Shown here: positions 30,840-35,119 of the stretch, piece after piece
Numbering within the stretch: the stretch's first letter is position 1
How the letters are laid out: every line of letters starts with the position of its first letter
Source of the DNA: an uncultured Eubacteriales bacterium
GTDB lineage: Bacteria > Bacillota > Clostridia > Oscillospirales > Oscillospiraceae
Assembly: GCA_900545515.1 (NCBI GenBank)
Contig: UQZA01000026.1
Span: forward strand, 1-35,119
Direction of reading: 5' to 3'
Length of the DNA: 35,119 bases
The notes under the pieces: generated by a model
What the model was told of the DNA's origin: nothing
What the model saw: the letters and a program-made list of their open reading frames with translations, nothing else
The model's database searches: none
Position numbers and translations under genes: made by a program

Positions 30840-31871
30840 TCACGCCCGGGGAATCGGGCGGCCCAGAAGGGCCTCAAAGGTGGGCAGCAGCCCCTTCCCG
30901 TCCGGGTGGAACCTGGCGTTTTGGGCCATGTCATAGCCTGGAAGGTTGTTCCCCTCCACCAGAACCGGCCCATCCGGCGTCACAGCCACGTCCCAGCCGA
31001 TGTAACCCAGCCGGGGCTCCACCTGAGCCGCCTGGCAACACAGCTCCACCGCCTCCCGGAAGAAGGGCAGCCGGTAGCCCCGGAATGCAACCCCTGTGAC
31101 AGGATGACGGTCGTAATACAGCCCCGTCTGGTCGCAAAACGCCGGAAATTCCAGCTCCCCCTGGGGGCCTACCAGGGTATACATACCGCCGCTGGAGATG
31201 TTATCCACATGTCCCTGTCCACTGCCCACACGCAGCAGGGCATAGACAAATTTCGCCTCTCCCCCGGCCAGGAGGGTCACCACCCGCAGGGTGTTGACGC
31301 TTTGGGGACACAGGCGGGAGACCTCCGGATGCTGCCGGATGGCTTCCTCCACCAAAAACTGACCGTTCTCTGTAAGCCGCCGGTGCAGGGCCTCAAAATC
31401 CGTGTCCGGGCCGGGCTCCAGCCGCTCTACCCCCTTGCCCCCAAATTCGCCGTGGGGCTTGGCAAACACCACCCCGCAGTCCTGGCAAAGCTGGGCCAGC
31501 TCCTGAGGCCCTGCCTGCCGCAGGTCCAGCCAGCGGCGGCCCAGGAAGGCCCCATACCGCTGCAAAAACTGGAACTTGTCGTTGAGCAGGGGGTAATAGG
31601 CAGCGTCGTTGACCATCCGGGCCAGGGAGACGTTGTGGTTCATGGTCATAAAGGTCTTCCGGTTGGCCCCCCGGTTTCGGGCAAAGCCAAAGACGTGGTA
31701 ATCCAGGTAGCCCACCCCATAGCGCAGGGTACACCAGACCATATCGCACAGGAGAAACAGCCGGTTCTTTCCCGTCTCCTGATGAATGGCCTGAATATTT
31801 TGATTCATACGCCGCAGGCTGGCGTCCTTCAGCCGGCGGCCAAAAATGGCAAGCTTCGTCCCGAGTCCCAT
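30840..31871 (-). CDS. sugar-transfer-associated ATP-grasp protein
   Basis: The 343-residue protein matches the ATP-grasp family associated with sugar transfer (ATPgrasp_ST type). Visible elements: an N-terminal helical part, nucleotide-binding FAKPHGEFGGKGVERL (about 135-150, Lys and glycine loop), SVNTLRVVTLL (about 191-201), and the metal-binding end GWDVAVTPDGPVLVEGNN (about 292-309, with D, E and N ligands). Such proteins probably join an amino-containing acceptor with a carboxylate, often near polysaccharide or wall genes; the reaction is unknown. ATG 31871 follows AGGGAAGGGAG. The gene has its own promoter (31925-31952) and lies 36 bases before the lipid kinase gene, so the three genes downstream probably form one unit. 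Confidence 0.82.
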   Translation of the reverse strand: MGLGTKLAIFGRRLKDASLRRMNQNIQAIHQETGKNRLFLLCDMVWCTLRYGVGYLDYHVFGFARNRGANRKTFMTMNHNVSLARMVNDAAYYPLLNDKFQFLQRYGAFLGRRWLDLRQAGPQELAQLCQDCGVVFAKPHGEFGGKGVERLEPGPDTDFEALHRRLTENGQFLVEEAIRQHPEVSRLCPQSVNTLRVVTLLAGGEAKFVYALLRVGSGQGHVDNISSGGMYTLVGPQGELEFPAFCDQTGLYYDRHPVTGVAFRGYRLPFFREAVELCCQAAQVEPRLGYIGWDVAVTPDGPVLVEGNNLPGYDMAQNARFHPDGKGLLPTFEALLGRPIPRA

Positions 31872-31924
31872 GGTTCTGTGCTCCCTTCCCTCCGGACGGG
31901 CCGTCCGGGGAACATGTTATTTTT

Positions 31925-31952
31925 ATTGTACCACGCTGGTCAAGAGGCACAA
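31925..31952 (-). promoter_or_regulatory. promoter of the ATP-grasp / lipid kinase / NUDIX unit
   Basis: Minus strand TTGTGC (31947-31952), 16-base spacer, TACAAT (31925-31930). The -35 box begins immediately after the preceding terminator stem. Confidence 0.55.
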
Positions 31953-32000
31953 AGAATCTGCCCCAAAGCGGTTTCAATCGATCCGCTTTGGGGCAGATTC
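31951..32000 (-). terminator. terminator of the murT-gatD transcript
   Basis: An 18-base perfect stem: GAATCTGCCCCAAAGCGG (31954-31971) with CCGCTTTGGGGCAGATTC (31983-32000), 11-base loop. It starts 12 bases past the gatD stop. The T-tract on the minus strand is short (TTT), but the stem is very strong. Confidence 0.75.
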
Positions 32001-32011
32001 GGTTCTGCTCG

Positions 32012-32728
32012 TCAGCCGTGCTCGCCCACCAGGAAGCAGACGCCGGGGGTCTCCAGCCCCCGCAGACGGTACTCGTAGGCCTCCATGGCCTCCTTCCAAA
32101 AGGCCGGGGGAGTCTCGCAGCCCAGCAGCTGCAAAAGGTACTGGGTGAAGCGGGGATTTAACACCAAAAACGGCCCCAGCAGATAGGTGGCAAAGAAGTT
32201 CTTGTAATGAATGCCCTCCACTCTGGCCTCCGGGTAAATGCCGTAGCCTCCCGTAACCTGGAGGAAGGGATGGGGAAAGTCTCCATAGGAAAAGGAAAAC
32301 TGGGACCTGGCCCCTACGATTTTCATGTCCCCAAAGGTACCCAGAAACATGGAATTGTGCCGGTGCTCCATATCCCGGACGGCGTGGCAGGGGAACAGGC
32401 CCAGCGCCGGAATCTGCCGCTTCCCCTCCTGAATGTAGGTTCCGAACAGCTCCAGGGCATTGCCCGTAGCCAGCAGCACCCCGCCGGACTCCACATATTG
32501 CCGCAGCACACCGGCATGGGGCAAGAGCCGCCGGATGGCCAGCTCCTGATGGGACTCCGACATGGAGCCCAGATAGATGAGGTCCACCGGCTCCTTTGTA
32601 AACCGGGGCGTCTCCAGGTTCCCGGTGCGCACAAGCTCCGCCTCCGGCATAGAGGCGGCCAGATACTGAATGTTGCCATTGTCGCCATACAGGTTGCACA
32701 GCTCCGGGAACAGCACCTCAATTTTCAC
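32012..32728 (-). CDS. gatD: GatD-like glutamine amidotransferase, catalytic residues lost
   Basis: A 238-residue class I glutamine-amidotransferase-fold protein, partner of MurT; canonical MurT-GatD amidates D-Glu of lipid II using ammonia from Gln. The start MKIEVLFPELCNLYGDNGN and the YLGSMSE segment are GatD-like. But the nucleophile elbow, normally (I/V)CGGYQ, reads LLATGNALELFG (85-96): Gly89 takes the place of Cys. The histidine motif, normally TYLHGP, is TYLLGP (181-186), so His becomes Leu184. The DNA confirms both (no frameshift). Thus it cannot hydrolyse glutamine in the usual way. GTG 32728 overlaps the murT stop by 11 bases and follows GGGGAG. It may be a structural partner, or the pair may use free ammonia or do another reaction. 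Confidence 0.82.
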   Translation of the reverse strand: MKIEVLFPELCNLYGDNGNIQYLAASMPEAELVRTGNLETPRFTKEPVDLIYLGSMSESHQELAIRRLLPHAGVLRQYVESGGVLLATGNALELFGTYIQEGKRQIPALGLFPCHAVRDMEHRHNSMFLGTFGDMKIVGARSQFSFSYGDFPHPFLQVTGGYGIYPEARVEGIHYKNFFATYLLGPFLVLNPRFTQYLLQLLGCETPPAFWKEAMEAYEYRLRGLETPGVCFLVGEHG

Positions 32729-34115
32729 AACCCGCTCCCCTTTCCGCCCGAATGCGGGACTTCACCAGATCCCGGATTTTGCGTCCCCGGGAGATGGCGT
32801 TGACATCGTGAAGAATATAAATCTTGTCAATCCCCGTGGTGTCCACATAGTCCGCCGTGTCCAGCTCCTGGCGCAGGCAGACAATTTTCTCTGCCGGAAC
32901 CCCGGCCAGCAGCAGCCGCAGCCGATGGTCCAGGTACCGGGCCCCACCCAGGACAATTTTCTGAATGCAGTCCTGGCAGAGGAACTCATAGTCCGTGTCA
33001 TAAATCCAGGAAATCGTCTCCGTCTTCAGGGGGCTGTCAAACACCTCGTCCAGAATGAGAATGATCTCCTTTCGGGAAGGGTCCTTGGCCAAAAATTCAA
33101 AGACTGTGGACACAGCGGTGGGATTCTGGCCCTTGGCAATGTGGGTAATCAGCTTGATGCCCCCCACCATCTCAAAGCTCTCCCGGGAGGTCAAAACCCG
33201 GGCGCCCTCCAGGCGCCTGCTCAGCCTGGAGGCTGGCACCCCCATATCCCGGAACAGGGCGATGACGGGAGCCAGATTATAGGCGTTGTGCAGGGACCAG
33301 GAGACCATGGGATAGGTATGCGTTCCCTCCGGATCCCGGAGGGTCATGCGGTGGCTCGCTCGGTCAATTTCCGACACCAAGTAGTCCCGCCTGGGGGCAT
33401 GTAGGCCGCATTGCGGGCAGTAGAACTCCCCCATCTGGCGGTAATTCCGGTACCGGTACACCGGCTTCCCACCGCAGGACGGGCAAATCGAAAAGTCGTC
33501 CGCCCGGGCAGGCAGAGGGTCTGTGTGCTGATCCGCCACCCCAAACACCAGCCGCCGGTGACCCTCCCCCAAAAAGCAGCTCAGAGGGTCGTCCCCGTTG
33601 ACAATCACAACGGAATGGGCCGATCCGGCCAGAGCCTCCTTCAGCCGGCCGGCAATATAGGCCGGGTGGGCATTGCGGAGCATCGAGTCCCGGGCCAGAT
33701 TGCTGATCACCACATAGTCCGGCTGAAGCGCCGGGAGGTCCAGGGGAGAGATCAGCTCGTCCAATTCCACCACCACGGCGTCCTTAGTAGGGCGGTTGAA
33801 GAGGTCCACCGCGTCCAACAAGCACCGGGCCACACCTGCATGATGGTTGGCCCCCCAATCGTTGAAGGAGACGCTCTTCCCCTCCTTGCGAAGCACCCCG
33901 GCAATGAGGGCGGAAATGGTGGTCTTCCCGTTGGTCCCCGTGACCACAATGGTCAGCTTGGGCTTCGCCACGTATCGCAAAAAGTCCCCGTACAGCCGCA
34001 TAGCGGCCATGCCGGGCTTATCGTTGCGCACATGTCCTGTGCGGCAGTACCAAAATAGAAAAAATTTGCCTCCCCACAGGGCGATGGCAAACCGGAGCCA
34101 ATGCCATATTTTCAT
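32718..34115 (-). CDS. murT: divergent MurT-like Mur ligase family protein
   Basis: A 465-residue Mur-ligase-family protein resembling MurT, the subunit that activates lipid II glutamate with ATP. It has an N-terminal hydrophobic helix, P-loop TGTNGKTT (59-66), ELDE (117-120) and the MurT zinc ribbon with C211-x2-C214 and C233-x2-C236, followed by a DUF1727-like C-terminal domain. In canonical MurT, the late (D)G(R/x)D(V)SWIWD segment supplies an Asp to the GatD active site; here it reads FDSPLKTETISWIYD (359-373), so that Asp is not evident, and the family's N-(L)-RDQ-DR-GE motif is also altered (NLARDSMLRNAH). ATG 34115 follows GGGGAGAC closely. It is the first gene of the murT-gatD operon. 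It is a divergent paralogue rather than a standard MurT. Confidence 0.82.
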   Translation of the reverse strand: MKIWHWLRFAIALWGGKFFLFWYCRTGHVRNDKPGMAAMRLYGDFLRYVAKPKLTIVVTGTNGKTTISALIAGVLRKEGKSVSFNDWGANHHAGVARCLLDAVDLFNRPTKDAVVVELDELISPLDLPALQPDYVVISNLARDSMLRNAHPAYIAGRLKEALAGSAHSVVIVNGDDPLSCFLGEGHRRLVFGVADQHTDPLPARADDFSICPSCGGKPVYRYRNYRQMGEFYCPQCGLHAPRRDYLVSEIDRASHRMTLRDPEGTHTYPMVSWSLHNAYNLAPVIALFRDMGVPASRLSRRLEGARVLTSRESFEMVGGIKLITHIAKGQNPTAVSTVFEFLAKDPSRKEIILILDEVFDSPLKTETISWIYDTDYEFLCQDCIQKIVLGGARYLDHRLRLLLAGVPAEKIVCLRQELDTADYVDTTGIDKIYILHDVNAISRGRKIRDLVKSRIRAERGAGCEN

Positions 34116-34244
34116 GTCTCCCCGTTTCCCTTTCTTCGTTCTTTCTCTGGGTGGATGAGAAGCATTTCCGCCTCAGGAGTGCCCATGTCGTCCCTTACAT
34201 GGACCGGCGAGACGCGAAAAAACAGAAAAGCTTTCTCTAAGTTC

Positions 34245-34272
34245 ATTATACAGCAAGGTCGTCCCCTTGGAA
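34245..34272 (-). promoter_or_regulatory. promoter of murT-gatD
   Basis: Minus strand TTCCAA (34267-34272), 16-base spacer, perfect TATAAT (34245-34250). The leader is about 120 bases; I see no clear regulatory fold in it. Confidence 0.65.
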
Positions 34273-34361
34273 ACCCGGCTTTGTTATTCTTCAGTAAAAA
34301 TTAAGAATTTCTTGTCCTTTTTTGAAAAAACATTCTGATGAAGAAACCTGTCGAATCAAAG

Positions 34362-34402
34362 AAGCGGGGGCGCCTCAACATGTCCTTGAGGTACCCCCGC
34401 TT
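34362..34402 (-). terminator. terminator after queH
   Basis: AAGCGGGGG (34362-34370) with CCCCCGCTT (34394-34402) and, inside, CCTCAA/TTGAGG (34373-34378 with 34386-34391) with a two-base mismatch. It begins at the queH stop. The minus strand continues CTTCTTTG; the plus strand has a better TTTTT, so it could act both ways. Confidence 0.7.
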
Positions 34403-34403
34403 T

Positions 34404-34949
34404 TTACGGCAGAATTTTGGAGGCTTTTAAATAGCGCTCCTCTTCGGAAAAAATGCAGCCGCAGTATTTCTGCATATAAAAGCCCAGCTCCCGCGCCCGC
34501 TCCTGACCTGCCCGGAAATAGGGGCGAAAATCCCGGTAGAGAAAGGTCACGCCGTACTCCACCGCTGCCCGCTCCGCCACCTCCTGCATGAGCTCATGCT
34601 TTTGATAGGGGCTGATGAACAGAGAGGAGGTAAAGCTGCCAAAGCCCCCCTCCCGGGCCTGTCGGGCCGCCTCAAAAAGCCGCATCTCATAGCACTTCAC
34701 GCAGCGGCCAGGAATGTCCTCCGCCACAGTCCGCACAAAGGGCCGCAAACCATAATCGTTACGCTCCAGGAGGGGCAGACCGATGGTTTCTGCATACTCC
34801 CGCAGGCAGTTCCGCCGGGCGCGGTACTCTGTAAAGGGGTGAATATTGGGATTATACCACAGCCCAGTCACTTCATACCCGTCTGTTCGCAAAACATCAA
34901 TACATTGGTTGGCGCAAGGCGCACAGCAAATATGCAGCAAAGTACGCAT
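34404..34949 (-). CDS. queH: epoxyqueuosine reductase QueH
   Basis: QueH reduces epoxyqueuosine to queuosine in tRNA, the last step of the modification, as the non-cobalamin alternative to QueG. The 181-residue product has the full set of metal-binding cysteines: HICCAPCANQC near the N-terminus (C9, C10, C13), GRCVKCYEMRL (about 81-91) and YMQKYCGCIFSEEERY (about 158-173). It also has the conserved YNPNIHPFTEYRARR segment. These Cys bind a [4Fe-4S] cluster and a further metal. The length is typical of the short QueH form. ATG 34949 follows GAGGAG by about five bases. It is flanked by terminators on both sides, so it is likely transcribed alone. Confidence 0.94.
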   Translation of the reverse strand: MRTLLHICCAPCANQCIDVLRTDGYEVTGLWYNPNIHPFTEYRARRNCLREYAETIGLPLLERNDYGLRPFVRTVAEDIPGRCVKCYEMRLFEAARQAREGGFGSFTSSLFISPYQKHELMQEVAERAAVEYGVTFLYRDFRPYFRAGQERARELGFYMQKYCGCIFSEEERYLKASKILP

Positions 34950-34982
34950 AGCATCTCCTCACTTGTCCGCTTATTTTTTGCC

Positions 34983-35012
34983 AAGCGGGCCCGGAACATG
35001 CCGGGCCCGCTT
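34983..35012 (-). terminator. terminator-like hairpin after the SLH gene
   Basis: Perfect 12-base stem AAGCGGGCCCGG/CCGGGCCCGCTT (34983-34994 with 35001-35012), 6-base loop. No real T-tract follows on the minus strand (GGCAAAAAATAA), so termination is plausible by position only. Confidence 0.5.
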
Positions 35013-35042
35013 TGTGCTTGGATGTTTATGAGTGGCAGGTTC

Positions 35043-35119
35043 TCAGCCCTGCTGCTCCAGGTAGCGCAGGAAGATGGTCGCCATCTGCGCCCGGGTTGCC
35101 GTGGCGGCGGGGCTCAGGG
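35043..35119 (-). CDS. 3' end of an SLH-domain protein gene (partial)
   Basis: The last 24 codons of a minus-strand gene that continues past the window edge. The translated end, LSPAATATRAQMATIFLRYL followed by EQQG, is the final part of an S-layer homology (SLH) repeat, with the TRAQMATIFLRY signature. SLH domains bind pyruvylated secondary wall polymer, anchoring surface proteins or enzymes. SLH repeats normally occur in threes at one protein end; here they would be C-terminal. What the rest of the protein does cannot be seen. Confidence 0.8.
   Translation of the reverse strand, partial: LSPAATATRAQMATIFLRYLEQQG

Noticed and set aside
29946..32078. 710-residue plus-strand open frame
   Set aside because: Antisense to the lipid kinase and ATP-grasp genes; a high-GC codon-position artefact, crossing a promoter and a terminator.
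1..35119. CRISPR array
   Set aside because: No set of regularly spaced direct repeats was found; the cas leader at 3416-3607 and other gaps contain no I-C type repeat.
1..35119. tRNA or rRNA genes, integrase or IS transposase
   Set aside because: None recognised; the CACCTCCTTTCT run at 14454 is only an anti-Shine-Dalgarno-like tract, not a 16S gene end.

Overview
The window reads as a chromosomal segment of a high-GC, spore-forming, anaerobic Clostridia bacterium, probably an Oscillospiraceae relative. The evidence is a SpoIVB-type sporulation protease, a [4Fe-4S] 2-hydroxyacyl-CoA dehydratase activator, a lactate-dehydrogenase-family enzyme, an SLH-domain surface protein fragment, Gram-positive MurT/GatD-like genes, AGGAGG ribosome binding sites and frequent GTG/TTG starts. 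Family names are from recognition of the translated sequences; no database search was run.

Left part (1-7727, minus strand): the effector half of a type I-C CRISPR-Cas system (cas3, then cas5c-cas8c-cas7c, each block with its own promoter). It is visibly more AT-rich than the rest. No cas4, cas1, cas2 or CRISPR array lies in the window. Next come spoIVB and a DUF2461 gene, each with a terminator. Middle left (7833-12005, plus): an HxxxDG acyltransferase, a zinc-ribbon membrane protein and a two-component system. A convergent LDH-family gene follows, then mntP, with intergenic stretches rich in inverted repeats.

Centre (14546-24226, plus): a MoxR ATPase / DUF58 / transglutaminase operon runs with a 22-base gap into a VanG-type cluster: vanR, vanS, vanW, a D-Ala-D-Ser ligase, a small hexapeptide acetyltransferase and a serine-racemase-type enzyme. 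This is the most interesting part. The ligase, VanW and VanRS closely resemble VanG-operon proteins, and the racemase carries the Asn that marks VanT serine racemases. However, there is no VanXY/VanX/VanY peptidase, the racemase lacks the VanT membrane domain, and an acetyltransferase is inserted. A large inverted-repeat structure lies between vanS and vanW. The inferred pathway is racemase (L-Ser to D-Ser), ligase (D-Ala-D-Ser), then MurF into the cell wall, under VanRS control.

Right part: a 1421-residue dehydratase-activator fusion (plus), a repeat-rich intergenic stretch with a small doubtful ORF, and minus-strand genes: NUDIX and lipid kinase (overlapping), an ATP-grasp protein, a divergent murT-gatD pair whose GatD has lost both catalytic residues, queH, and the 3' end of an SLH-domain gene. 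Cell-wall functions thus recur: VanG-type cluster, transglutaminase operon, MurT/GatD-like pair, SLH protein.
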